64,000 nucleotides of DNA, taken from contig NZ_JAOBWS010000003.1 in assembly GCF_025245835.1 (NCBI RefSeq), positions 186,001-250,000 of the forward strand. Direction: 5' to 3'. Of the stretch, positions 25,884 to 34,478 are shown piece by piece. How positions within the stretch are numbered: the first letter of the stretch is position 1; each line of letters begins with the position of its first letter. The notes beneath the pieces are model-generated. The model had not been told where the DNA came from and searched no databases. It was given only the letters and a program-made list of their open reading frames with translations. This DNA is from Rheinheimera sp. 4Y26 (GTDB lineage: Bacteria > Pseudomonadota > Gammaproteobacteria > Enterobacterales > Alteromonadaceae). Position numbers and translations under genes: made by a program.

Positions 25884-28148
25884 TCAGGCGCGCAGCTGGT
25901 TCAGCAGTTTTTTCTGATCCAAAAAGCGTTGTACCTGTAAACGCACTTGTTTGGGCGACTGACAAGCCAGAATTTCCGGCAACAGCAGTTTTAACTCAGA
26001 GATATCAATGCGGCGCAACAACCATTTGATTTTTGCCAGGTTGCGGTGGTTCATACTAAAGCGCCTGAAACCCATCGCAATCAAAATCAAAATACCAATA
26101 GGCTCACCGGCTAATTCACCACAGATACTGGCCGGGAACTGCAGAGCCTGACACTGCTGACCAAGCTGGTTCAGCGCCCGCAGCACTGCAGGATGCAGCG
26201 CATCATACAAATTACCCACCCGCGGATTATTACGATCCACCGCCAGCAAATATTGGGTTAAGTCGTTAGTCCCCACCGAACAAAAATCAACTTTGTTCGC
26301 AAGCTCACTGAGCTGATACATAATAGAAGGCACTTCAATCATCACCCCAACTTTGGGCTTGGGCACTATGCCTTCTTTATTAAACTCATCGTCAACCTCA
26401 AACCAGGCCTGACGGATAAGCCGCAGCGACTCATCCACCTCCGACAAATCGGAAATCATCGGCAGCAGAATATGTAAATTGCCCACACCAATATTGGCTT
26501 TGAGCATGGCGCGGATTTGCACCAGAAAAATTTCCGGGTGATCCAGTGTTAAGCGAATACCACGCCAGCCTAAAAACGGATTTTCTTCAGAAATAGGGAA
26601 ATACGGCAGCGGTTTATCACCGCCAACATCCAGAGTACGCATCACCACAGGTTTTTCCGGGTAACTTTGCATCACCTTGCGGTACAGCTCAGTCTGCTCC
26701 TGCTCTGTTGGGAAGCGGCTGCGCATAATAAACGGAAACTCAGTGCGGTAAAGCCCCACACCGTCGGTAAAATCAGATTGGGTGGTTTCAAGCTCAATGG
26801 CAAGACCTGAGTTCACCATCAGCTTAAACCGGCTACCACAGGCACTTTGCGCCGGTAAATGCAGCTCAGCCTGATAACGGGCATTAAGCTCAGCATCTTT
26901 ATTCATCAACTGCTGATACTCATGGCAAATGGCATCAGCAGGCGACACCAGAATATTACCCTGATAACCATCCACAATCAGCCGCTGCCCCTGCCACTGC
27001 ATCAGCGGCAGCTCGTCTACGCCCATCACGGCCGGAATACCTAATGCCCGCGCCATAATAGCAGCATGCGAGTTGACCGAACCTTTCAGCGAAACTATAG
27101 CCACCAGCTGCGCGCGCGGAATTTCGGCCAACATAGAGGCTGTGACGTTATCGGCCACCAGCACCACATGCTCGGGAAGTTTGTAATGACGCTGCTCAGT
27201 GTCGAGCAAGTGATTCAGCACGCGCTGGCCCAAATCACGGATATCGGTGCCACGCTCACGCAGGTAGGCATCGTCCATATCATCAAACTGGCGGGCAAAT
27301 TTTTCAACCACCCTTTTGAGCGCACTTTTTGCACACCAGCCTTCGGCTATTTGCGCTTCAATTTCATGGCCTAAACTCGCGGCGTCCAAAAGCTGATGGT
27401 ACACATCAAAAATGGCCAGCGCATCAGGCGGCAAATGACCAGACATGCGCTCTGCCAGGCGGTTAAATTCGGCCTTGGTTACCTTGACTGCACGGTAAAA
27501 ACGCGACAACTCACGCTCGGGGTCATCGGTTTTTTGCAGTGAAATGGCATCAAAGTCGCTGGCCGGCTGCAATACAAAACCTTCGCCAATGGCAATGCCG
27601 GGTGCGCCAATTAAACCTTGCAACTGCCCCACATGCACATGGGGGTTTGGACTTTGGCTGGTGAGCTGACGCATCTCGGCGTTGACCAGTACGGACGCCA
27701 GCTGCACACCTAAGGTCACTAAAAAGGATTCTTCATCTTCGCTGAATACCCGCGAGGCCGACTGCTGAATGGTCAGCACGCCCAGCACTTTGCGGTGATG
27801 GATAATAGGACAACCTAAAAATGCAGAAAAACAGTCTTCACTGACTTCAGGGGTCACTTTAAAACGGGGGTGTAAATGTGCTTCTGCTAAATTGATCGGT
27901 TCTTCACGCTGACCAACCCAGCCAATCAGACCTTCAGAAAAGCCGATTGCGACCTTACCAATGGCATCCGGATTCAGGCCATCTGTTGCCATCAGCATAA
28001 AATGTTGTTGTTGGTAGTCGGCCAGATACACCGAACAACATTCGGTATGCAGCGCATTTTTGACGTTGCTGACCAGGCCAGCCAGAGCACTGGCCAGCGA
28101 AGGTTCCTGCGCAACATCCTGAACAATACGCCTTAACTGGCCGAGCAT
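25884..28148 (-). CDS. ptsP: Phosphoenolpyruvate-protein phosphotransferase PtsP (EI-Ntr)
   Basis: 754 residues. An N-terminal GAF domain (about 17-150) is followed by a full enzyme I: the EI N-terminal domain, the phosphohistidine domain with GSVNSHAAIMARALGIPAVM (active His near residue 359), and a PEP-binding barrel. The barrel shows GLYRTEFPFIMRSRFPTEQE, GTNDLTQYLLAVDRNNPRVG and the catalytic Cys in PASICGELAG. It starts the nitrogen-related phosphotransfer chain (PtsP to NPr to EIIA-Ntr), sensing glutamine and 2-oxoglutarate through GAF in studied species. It lies 38 nt after rppH, the standard gammaproteobacterial pair. Confidence 0.97.
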   Translation of the reverse strand: MLGQLRRIVQDVAQEPSLASALAGLVSNVKNALHTECCSVYLADYQQQHFMLMATDGLNPDAIGKVAIGFSEGLIGWVGQREEPINLAEAHLHPRFKVTPEVSEDCFSAFLGCPIIHHRKVLGVLTIQQSASRVFSEDEESFLVTLGVQLASVLVNAEMRQLTSQSPNPHVHVGQLQGLIGAPGIAIGEGFVLQPASDFDAISLQKTDDPERELSRFYRAVKVTKAEFNRLAERMSGHLPPDALAIFDVYHQLLDAASLGHEIEAQIAEGWCAKSALKRVVEKFARQFDDMDDAYLRERGTDIRDLGQRVLNHLLDTEQRHYKLPEHVVLVADNVTASMLAEIPRAQLVAIVSLKGSVNSHAAIMARALGIPAVMGVDELPLMQWQGQRLIVDGYQGNILVSPADAICHEYQQLMNKDAELNARYQAELHLPAQSACGSRFKLMVNSGLAIELETTQSDFTDGVGLYRTEFPFIMRSRFPTEQEQTELYRKVMQSYPEKPVVMRTLDVGGDKPLPYFPISEENPFLGWRGIRLTLDHPEIFLVQIRAMLKANIGVGNLHILLPMISDLSEVDESLRLIRQAWFEVDDEFNKEGIVPKPKVGVMIEVPSIMYQLSELANKVDFCSVGTNDLTQYLLAVDRNNPRVGNLYDALHPAVLRALNQLGQQCQALQFPASICGELAGEPIGILILIAMGFRRFSMNHRNLAKIKWLLRRIDISELKLLLPEILACQSPKQVRLQVQRFLDQKKLLNQLRA

Positions 28149-28186
28149 AACATCCCCTTCTTCACCTCATGGTGGCGGCCATGATG

Positions 28187-28687
28187 CTACTTCTTTTTGA
28201 CTTCACGACGAATAAACGGCAAAGCGACCGGGGCAAACTCTTTCATTACTTTACGGTAAACTTCCCGTTTAAAAGCAACGACCTGGCGCACCGGATACCA
28301 ATAACTGACCCAACGCCAGTCATCAAACTCCGGATGCGAAGTTTTTAGCAAATTGACATCTTCTTCCCGGCAGGTCAGACGCAATAAAAACCACTTTTGC
28401 TTCTGCCCGATACACACAGGGTTGGAATCACGCCGAATCAGTCGTTTAGGTAATTTATACCGTAGCCAGTGTTTTGTCGTTGCGACAATCTCCACGTCCT
28501 GCGGTAACAACCCAACTTCTTCATGTAATTCACGATACATGGCTTGCTCCGGTGTTTCACCGTCATCAATGCCACCCTGAGGGTACTGCCAGGAGTGTTG
28601 GCCAAATCTGCGAGCCCAAAACACCTGTCCCTGGTGATTACAAATCACTATGCCGACATTGGCCCGAAAACCTTCGGCATCGATCAC
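28187..28687 (-). CDS. rppH: RNA pyrophosphohydrolase RppH
   Basis: 166 residues from GTG 28687, which has AGAGG five bases upstream and gives the canonical N-terminus [17 protein letters not shown]. The longer open frame has no family match. RppH removes pyrophosphate from mRNA 5' ends and so opens them to RNase E decay. The Nudix box is intact: [17 protein letters not shown] followed by HEEVGL. Downstream Trp-rich segments and the basic C-terminus (FIRREVKKK) are typical. It is first in the rppH-ptsP unit, divergent from mutH. Confidence 0.96.
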   Translation of the reverse strand: MIDAEGFRANVGIVICNHQGQVFWARRFGQHSWQYPQGGIDDGETPEQAMYRELHEEVGLLPQDVEIVATTKHWLRYKLPKRLIRRDSNPVCIGQKQKWFLLRLTCREEDVNLLKTSHPEFDDWRWVSYWYPVRQVVAFKREVYRKVMKEFAPVALPFIRREVKKK

Positions 28688-29069
28688 ACTAACCTCTAGC
28701 TTATTTACAACAGCTTGTGAAAAGATTCTTTCATAAAGTTGCGGCCACAGCAAACGGTATTTCGCCACAGTTTTGCAAAAGTTATCCACAGTTCAACAAA
28801 TGTACAGCAGAGCTTTGTGCACTTCTACACAGCCTCTGTCGATAAATCTGTGCATATCCTTGTTTTTATCCCTGAATAACTTTTTAACCTGCAGCTTCCT
28901 GAATTATTCAAATCACATATTTTTGTTTTTATTCATACGCTTAGATAATTTAAACAGTGTCGACACCACCATTTTTTCTGTGCATAAGTTGGATTGCTGC
29001 TAAATTAACCAGCCAAATCCACAAAAAAATGTTAGTTTGCCGACAGTTATCAAAACAAGTCTGTAGGAC
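28688..29069. other. rppH-mutH divergent intergenic region with DnaA-box-like motifs
   Basis: About 380 bp, AT-rich. It contains an exact TTATCCACA (28782-28790), TGTGCATAA, the complement of TTATGCACA (28979-28987), and a one-mismatch copy TGTGCATAT (28849-28857). These fit the TTATNCACA DnaA-box consensus. No ORF is supported. The mutH start has TAGGAC upstream. Confidence 0.45.
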
Positions 29070-29741
29070 ATGACAGCTCCCGCTACCGTTACCGAATTAA
29101 TAAGCCGTTGTCAGTTACTGGCAGGCCTGACGCTGGGTGAGGTTGCAACTCAGCTTGGAGTCAATTTGCCACCCAATTTGCTGCGCGATAAAGGTCTGGT
29201 GGGTCAGATGCTGGAGCTGGCGCTTGGCGCCAGCAGCGGTTCTAAAGCTGAACCCGACTTTCCACAGCTTGGCATTGAATTAAAAACCCTGCCGGTGGAT
29301 GCCAGAGGTAAACCGCTGGAGAGTACTTATGTTTGTACCGCACCACTGACCGATGTCGGATTGCAGCAATGGCACAGCTCCTGGGTCTGCCGCAAACTCA
29401 GTCATGTGCTCTGGGTACCGATTTGGGCTGAGCGCTCAGTGCCCTTAGCCGAACGTGTCATTGGTACCGCCTTTTTATGGCAGCCGGATGCCGAACAGCA
29501 AGCCTTACTGCAACAAGACTGGGAAGAGCTGATGGAGCTGATTGTGCTGGGGGGCATCGACGAGATTAAAGGTGCGCATGGCAAAGTATTACAACTGAGG
29601 CCCAAAGCCGCCAACAGCAGGGCATTAACTGAAGCTGTGGGCCGGGATGGTGAACCCATCCAGACCCTGCCCCGGGGTTTTTATTTAAAAGCGGCCTTTA
29701 CTGCGGCCATTTTGCAGCGCCAGTTTGGTGCCGCTGTTTAA
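29070..29741 (+). CDS. mutH: DNA mismatch repair endonuclease MutH
   Basis: 223 residues, the normal length. MutH nicks the unmethylated strand at hemimethylated GATC sites after activation by MutS and MutL. The catalytic D-x(n)-E-x-K motif is visible in EPDFPQLGIELKTLPVD. The conserved LGLALGASSGSKAEPDF-type region and the C-terminal PRGFYLKAAFTAAIL are present. Its presence implies Dam methylation and methyl-directed repair, which restricts the host to the gammaproteobacterial lineages that have MutH. It is divergent from rppH. Confidence 0.97.
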   Translation: MTAPATVTELISRCQLLAGLTLGEVATQLGVNLPPNLLRDKGLVGQMLELALGASSGSKAEPDFPQLGIELKTLPVDARGKPLESTYVCTAPLTDVGLQQWHSSWVCRKLSHVLWVPIWAERSVPLAERVIGTAFLWQPDAEQQALLQQDWEELMELIVLGGIDEIKGAHGKVLQLRPKAANSRALTEAVGRDGEPIQTLPRGFYLKAAFTAAILQRQFGAAV

Positions 29742-29762
29742 AGTGACTGCGTTTTTAAACTA

Positions 29763-29794
29763 CTGATTTTTAGAACTGCTGATTTTTAGAACTG
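29763..29794. repeat. Exact 16-nt tandem duplication across a stop codon
   Basis: Two identical units (29763-29778 and 29779-29794). On the minus strand each reads CAGTTCTAAAAATCAG, which contains the last sense codons and TAA stop of the binding lipoprotein gene followed by an A-run. The copy after the stop is untranslated. Confidence 0.9.
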
Positions 29795-30703
29795 ATAGCG
29801 CGCTAATACAGCGTCGTACTCACCACTTTGCTTGATCTCAGCCAGCGCTTTGTTAAAAGCGGCCACTGTTTCCGGTTTGACTGTGGCTTTACTAAACATC
29901 ACATACACATCGGTATTGCCAAGGGTAATGCTGTGCTGGCCAATTTCTCTGTCCAGGCCTTTGCGCCTGAGCATTGAAACTCCGACGAATTTGTCCTCCA
30001 GCATACCGTCAATATCGTCGTCCATTAACCGCGCTATATTCAGTTCACTCAGCTGAGCTTCTATAAACTGGCTTTTGTAAGCCTCATTGCTGTAAAGCTC
30101 GGTCAGCTCAGGGCCGTAATAATATTCACTGACAATCCCCAGCTTTTTACCTGAAGCGATAAAATCACCAATGGTATTTTGCGGCAAACCGGCAGCGTCG
30201 GCAGAACGCACAAAAAGTACAAATTGCTCTTTGCGGTAAGGATCTGAAAAGTGCGCAAATTCTTGCCTGGAAGGCGTCATTGAAGAGCCCATCAGCAAGT
30301 CAACTTTGCCTTCTTTTAATGCGGTTACCAACTCCAGCCAGTTGCTGTGCTCTGTGACCAGAGTGCAGGACATTTTGTTGGCAATGGCTTGCACCAGCTC
30401 AATATCAAGGCCGCCGGGTTTTTGGTCGATGCCGATAAATTGATAAGGCTCCCAGGTTTCAAAACCAAGCCTGAGCTCACAGCCAGGTTTTGCCTCAGCA
30501 GCAACCGCATCAGCCGGGGAATTTGCCGCAGCTTGTGGCGCTGCTGCGGCCGCTGTTGCTGCCGCTGGAGCCTGAGCTTGCGCTTTGGCTACCTCAGGTT
30601 TCACTGCCGCGGGTTCACATCCGCTTAACAGCAGCAAACTTACCGGAAAAAAAACACGAAGAAACGACAACTTTAAACTGAAAGGTAAGGCTGGATTGTT
30701 CAT
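29786..30703 (-). CDS. Periplasmic solute-binding lipoprotein (SBP family 3)
   Basis: 305 residues. The signal peptide ends in the lipobox LLLLSGC, then comes an unusually Ala/Gln-rich linker of about 45 residues (QAQAPAAATAAAAAPQAAAN). The binding fold starts at CELRLGFETWEPYQFIG and includes GGLDIELVQAIANKMSC, the typical LKEGKVDLLMGSSMTPSRQE and FSDPYRKEQFVLFVR. These are hallmarks of bacterial extracellular solute-binding family 3, which binds polar amino acids. No ABC permease or ATPase is adjacent, so it may be an orphan or a sensor-type binding protein. The gene ends within a tandem duplication. Confidence 0.87.
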   Translation of the reverse strand: MNNPALPFSLKLSFLRVFFPVSLLLLSGCEPAAVKPEVAKAQAQAPAAATAAAAAPQAAANSPADAVAAEAKPGCELRLGFETWEPYQFIGIDQKPGGLDIELVQAIANKMSCTLVTEHSNWLELVTALKEGKVDLLMGSSMTPSRQEFAHFSDPYRKEQFVLFVRSADAAGLPQNTIGDFIASGKKLGIVSEYYYGPELTELYSNEAYKSQFIEAQLSELNIARLMDDDIDGMLEDKFVGVSMLRRKGLDREIGQHSITLGNTDVYVMFSKATVKPETVAAFNKALAEIKQSGEYDAVLARYQF

Positions 30704-30909
30704 ATGCGCCTCTTAGGTTGGTCTGTTCAAACCAAGCTTAGTGCATAATTTCTAAAGCGCGCGTTCCTTAGCCGCCTTTCTTTTTGGGTAAAAAGGGTAG
30801 AAGAACCGGACCAAAAACAGAATGTTATGATAAAAACCCGGACAAATGGACAGCCGCGCGGCGCTTTAGCCGGCAATTAGCCTGAACCCGCTAAGCCACT
30901 AAAGAACCG

Positions 30910-31716
30910 CTAACCAAACAAGGCTACGGTCTGACGGCTCAGCGCAACCAGAGTACCTTTTTTATCATGCACCTTCGCCTGAATATGGCCATAACCATCA
31001 GCCGCAGCGTCAATATGTGCCAGATAAGACCACCACTCATCCGCAGCGGCTTCCAGATGGTCGGTTAAGAGTTCCAGCGTCCAGCATAAGGTGCTGGCAG
31101 GTGCCGGACTGGTCAGCCAGGGCAAAGTTGCCGGCGGCCAGGCATCAATCAGTGCCAGTAGCTGCATCAGGCTGCATTCTTTGCTTCCGTGTTGTGCTGG
31201 CTGTCGAAAACGCATAAAACCACCAAAATCAACACTTTGCACCCCACTAAACGGCAAGCCGCCATGGCTGATACGATAGTCAAAATGGCGGGTAAATTCA
31301 GGCACCACTGCAGAATCGGGCAAACTGAGTCCTGTTGGTTCGAGCGGGATAGCTGCTGCCTGTGCGGCCTGGAGCTGCACCGCAGAAGAACGGGCCACAC
31401 CAAAACTGGCCAGTAACACCAGCGCGACCTGGCCTTGCTGCGATAACTCCACCTGCGCCTGCACCACTGATTTGCCCTGACGCAGCAGCCGCCTTGTTGC
31501 CGTTGCTTCCCCGGGCGCAAGCGGCGCCACAAAAGACACCGTCAGCGAACGCAGTCTGATGCCCTCACTCACCCAACCCGACAGATACTGCAAGGCCAAT
31601 GCTGCAGCGATGCCACCAAACAAGGCCCGGCCCTGCCCCCAGTTATCCGGCACCTGAAATAATGCAGATTCACCTTCTTTTTGCTGAAGTTGTGCCAGGC
31701 AGCTGACAAAATCCAT
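30910..31716 (-). CDS. Acyl-CoA thioesterase-like protein (double hot-dog fold)
   Basis: 268 residues. N-terminal GRALFGGIAAALALQYLSGW and LRSLTVSFVAPLAPGEATAT match the first hot-dog of TesB-type and related thioesterases. The second half has PWLTSPAPASTLCWTLELL. These enzymes hydrolyse acyl-CoA to free acid and CoA. It is third gene of the ferredoxin reductase, desaturase and thioesterase operon, 12 nt after the desaturase with a good AGGAA site. That suggests it acts on the acyl-CoA pool connected with desaturation. Specificity is inferred. Confidence 0.8.
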   Translation of the reverse strand: MDFVSCLAQLQQKEGESALFQVPDNWGQGRALFGGIAAALALQYLSGWVSEGIRLRSLTVSFVAPLAPGEATATRRLLRQGKSVVQAQVELSQQGQVALVLLASFGVARSSAVQLQAAQAAAIPLEPTGLSLPDSAVVPEFTRHFDYRISHGGLPFSGVQSVDFGGFMRFRQPAQHGSKECSLMQLLALIDAWPPATLPWLTSPAPASTLCWTLELLTDHLEAAADEWWSYLAHIDAAADGYGHIQAKVHDKKGTLVALSRQTVALFG

Positions 31717-31728
31717 AATAAGTTCCTG

Positions 31729-32817
31729 TTAATGTTGTGTTTTGTGAGCTGCAGCCACAGGTAACGAATAACGTAAAATACGTTGCAGTACAGTGGCATA
31801 CTGACGGATAAAACTGCCACTGTTATAAGGGATCTGATAACGCTCAGCAATAGCACGCACCTTGGGTACCAGCTCCGGGTAGCGATAAGCTGGTAAATTC
31901 GGAAACAGATGGTGTTCAATCTGACAGCTTAAATGGCCGGTCAGGATATGAAACCAGCGCGGGCCGGTAAAGTTGGATGAGCCCAGCATCTGCCGTAAAT
32001 ACCAGTGGCCACGGCTTTCATTTTCGCAATCTTGCGCCTGAAACACATGCACATCTTTGGTGAAATGCCCGCAAAATATCACTGTGGCTGTCCACCAGTT
32101 GCGCAGGATATTGGCGAGCAGATTGCCAAGCAGCACTTCAAAAAACAGCGGAAAACAGAGCAGCGGAAACAGCAGATAGTCTTTACATAACTGGCGTAAC
32201 CCTTTACCAAAAAAAGCTTTTTTAAGATCGGAGTCAGACACTTGCGAGTGACGGTCATTTTTCTTTTTACCAAAAAACACCCGCTGCGCCGCCAGCTCAT
32301 GGTAAGCAACGCCCCACTGGAACAGCGTGCTTAATACCAGATAAGTGACAAACTGCCACAAATTACGCAGCCGCCAACGAAAGTCGTTGCTGAGCCTGAG
32401 CAGACCGTAACCAAAGTCGCGGTCTTTGCCAATAATATTGGTGTAAGTGTGGTGCTCAAAATTATGGGTGCGCTGCCAGGATTTAGCATCACAGGCAATA
32501 TCCCACTCAAACTGCCGCGAATTTAAATACGGATGTTGCATCCAGTCATACTGACCATGCAGCACATTATGGCCAATTTCCATATTGTCGAGAATTTTGC
32601 CAAGCGCCAGCAATAACACCCCCAGAAGCCAGAGCCAGGGCGACCAGAGAATACCAAGCAATAGCAGCCGGCCGGTCCAGACCGAGAGCCGCTGCACCAG
32701 CAAGACCAGCTCGAGATAACGGGCATCTTCGGCGCCTACTTTAGCGCGGGTTTGTGCCGCCAGAGCGTCAAGCTCAGTGGCCAGTGTATCCAGTTGTTGT
32801 GACGTTAAGTTGTACAT
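31729..32817 (-). CDS. Membrane fatty acid (acyl-CoA) desaturase
   Basis: 362 residues with four or so membrane segments. The three histidine clusters of membrane di-iron desaturases are visible: GHNVLHGQYDW, RTHNFEHHTYTN and CQIEHHLFPNLPAYRY. It inserts a double bond into acyl chains using O2 and electrons from the ferredoxin reductase encoded just upstream (13-nt overlap). The pairing is like the DesB/DesC acyl-CoA Delta9 desaturase system of Pseudomonas. The last motif (QIEHH) is also shared with front-end desaturases, so regiospecificity is uncertain. Confidence 0.9.
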   Translation of the reverse strand: MYNLTSQQLDTLATELDALAAQTRAKVGAEDARYLELVLLVQRLSVWTGRLLLLGILWSPWLWLLGVLLLALGKILDNMEIGHNVLHGQYDWMQHPYLNSRQFEWDIACDAKSWQRTHNFEHHTYTNIIGKDRDFGYGLLRLSNDFRWRLRNLWQFVTYLVLSTLFQWGVAYHELAAQRVFFGKKKNDRHSQVSDSDLKKAFFGKGLRQLCKDYLLFPLLCFPLFFEVLLGNLLANILRNWWTATVIFCGHFTKDVHVFQAQDCENESRGHWYLRQMLGSSNFTGPRWFHILTGHLSCQIEHHLFPNLPAYRYPELVPKVRAIAERYQIPYNSGSFIRQYATVLQRILRYSLPVAAAHKTQH

Positions 32818-34064
32818 GAGGTGTTGTCCTGTGCTGCTGTGCTTACGGCATCCAGTTGTAATTCAAGTTTTGTTAAAGCACTGCTGATACAAAGTTGTAC
32901 TAAGCCCTCACCGGCATCCGAAATGTGCCCGGTCAGCTCGTTGCGCACTTGCCCTGAAGTTTTTGTACACAAACACTGCATACAAATGCCACGACGACAG
33001 CCATAACGCGGCGACAAACCGGCTTGCTCCAGGCTCTTGAGCAAATTGCCCTGGCTATGAAACTGCAAAGTACCGCCATGCTGAGTAGCGCTGACTGGCA
33101 CAGCTTCGCCATGACTTTGCTGGCTCAGACCAAAAGACTCCTGCCTGACCTGACTGATGCCAAGTGCTTTGGCCTGTTGTTGCCAGTACTGACTAAAAGC
33201 CAAAGGACCGCACAAATAGAGCATGGGCTCTTTTGTCAGTGTCTGTTGCAGGGCACCGGCACTTTGACCGGCACTTTGACCGGCACTGAGGCACTCACCA
33301 TCTTGCTTTTTTAATGTACTAAGCGCAGCGCTGAACTCAGCGTCCGTCAAACGGCCTTGAATGCAGGTATCACGAAGCACAATGGTCAGTAGCGGAAAAC
33401 GCGCACGCAGCTGCGGCCAGCTATCGGCAAACAACAAATTACCGGCACCGCGGTAACTGTAAATCAGCGTGATGGGACGGGTCAGCCGGCTTAACGAGCT
33501 CAGCATCGAATGCAGCGGCGTAATGCCACTGCCGGCGGCCAGCATCAGCGCACTCTGGCTTTGTTCCAGCACAAAGTCACCACTGGCCGGACCGATATAA
33601 CAAGGCAGTGGTTCACCTGCTCTGGCAAAGAGTTGCTGCGTTAAACCACCATGCGGCTGCACTTTCATCGTCAGCTGTAAAGTGCGGTGTTGCCAAAACT
33701 GTTGAAGTGGCGAACTGATACTAAAGGTGCGGGTTACCAAAACCCCATCAAGCTCCACTGTCAGATCCAGATGCTGACCTGGCACAAAACCGGCAAAAGA
33801 ACGGCCTGCTTTAAGTTGCAGCTGCAGATAAGCATCCTGCAGATCACCTTGCTGCTGACTGATTGAGAGCAAAGTGGCACTTTGCAGGCCAGCCCGATAG
33901 TTTGGCCGCATCAGCCGGATAACAGGCTCCAGATAACTACGAACGCCGGATTGCACCAAAGCTATTTGACAACATAAGCGCCAGAGACGCCGGAAAACAC
34001 CAGCCTCAGACTGGCTATTTGCATTAAATATCGAGGATTGAACAGATCGCATCAGATACACCAT
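32805..34064 (-). CDS. Ferredoxin reductase with C-terminal 2Fe-2S domain
   Basis: 419 residues. An FAD-binding region (RTFSISSPL), an NAD(P)H-binding region (ALMLAAGSGITPLHSMLSSL, LYLCGP) and a plant-type ferredoxin domain at the C-terminus follow in order. The ferredoxin domain has the cluster motif CRRGICMQCLC plus a later Cys (LVQLC). It would pass electrons from NAD(P)H to the desaturase, with which it overlaps by 13 nt. A threefold 12-nt repeat inside the gene encodes SAGQSAGQSAGA, probably a loop expansion. ATG 34064 or 34052 may start translation. Confidence 0.9.
   Translation of the reverse strand: MVYLMRSVQSSIFNANSQSEAGVFRRLWRLCCQIALVQSGVRSYLEPVIRLMRPNYRAGLQSATLLSISQQQGDLQDAYLQLQLKAGRSFAGFVPGQHLDLTVELDGVLVTRTFSISSPLQQFWQHRTLQLTMKVQPHGGLTQQLFARAGEPLPCYIGPASGDFVLEQSQSALMLAAGSGITPLHSMLSSLSRLTRPITLIYSYRGAGNLLFADSWPQLRARFPLLTIVLRDTCIQGRLTDAEFSAALSTLKKQDGECLSAGQSAGQSAGALQQTLTKEPMLYLCGPLAFSQYWQQQAKALGISQVRQESFGLSQQSHGEAVPVSATQHGGTLQFHSQGNLLKSLEQAGLSPRYGCRRGICMQCLCTKTSGQVRNELTGHISDAGEGLVQLCISSALTKLELQLDAVSTAAQDNTSCTT
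33255..33287. repeat. 12-nt in-frame tandem repeat in the ferredoxin reductase gene
   Basis: Unit ACCGGCACTTTG repeats twice plus a partial third copy. It keeps the frame and encodes repeated SAGQ in a region between the NAD-binding and distal parts of the reductase. Confidence 0.85.
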
Positions 34065-34478
34065 TAAATTTCAGCGCACATTTGTACTCTATTTTTAAAT
34101 TTTCATCTAGTTGAATTTTTATTATTTTCAGGCTCAAAAGCCATATAAATAGGCAACAAAATTATTCACTCCGGGTAAAACCGTTCAGATTAGCTAACAC
34201 TTGTACGCCAGATAAATGTACAACTGTACGCAAATAACAGCGCTAAAAGAGCGATAACAGCAAGCCTTGGAACAAAACTGCCGTTGGCAAGCAACAGCCA
34301 CTGAGTTCTGGCTAAGGCAGCTCAACAAAAGGTTGGATCAGGTATTTGGCACCACAATTTTTAACAAGAAAAAACACAGCAAAATCAACGGCAGACTGTT
34401 ACAACCGGCAACAACACAGTTACACTGAACAAGCCGCGGCAGCAATGACGCTGCCGGCAATCAACACAGGAACGGACT
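34065..34478. other. Divergent intergenic region upstream of the desaturase operon
   Basis: About 415 bp, AT-rich near the desaturase operon. It carries the FabR-like palindrome at 34215-34231 and a wider repeat of TTGTAC/GTACAA (34201-34223). The right end has AGGAA seven bases before ATG 34479. No ORF is supported. Confidence 0.5.
34215..34231 (-). promoter_or_regulatory. Candidate FabR/DesT-like operator
   Basis: AATGTACA-AC-TGTACGC has the GTACA-NN-TGTAC core with a GC extension that I recall for FabR-type regulators of unsaturated fatty acid genes. An additional TTGTACGC copy starts at 34201. Position upstream of a desaturase operon fits control by membrane unsaturation. It is a motif resemblance only. 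Confidence 0.5.

Noticed and set aside
28690-29069. Replication origin at the DnaA-box cluster
   Set aside because: No dnaA, dnaN, gidA/mnmG or parAB genes nearby and too few boxes.
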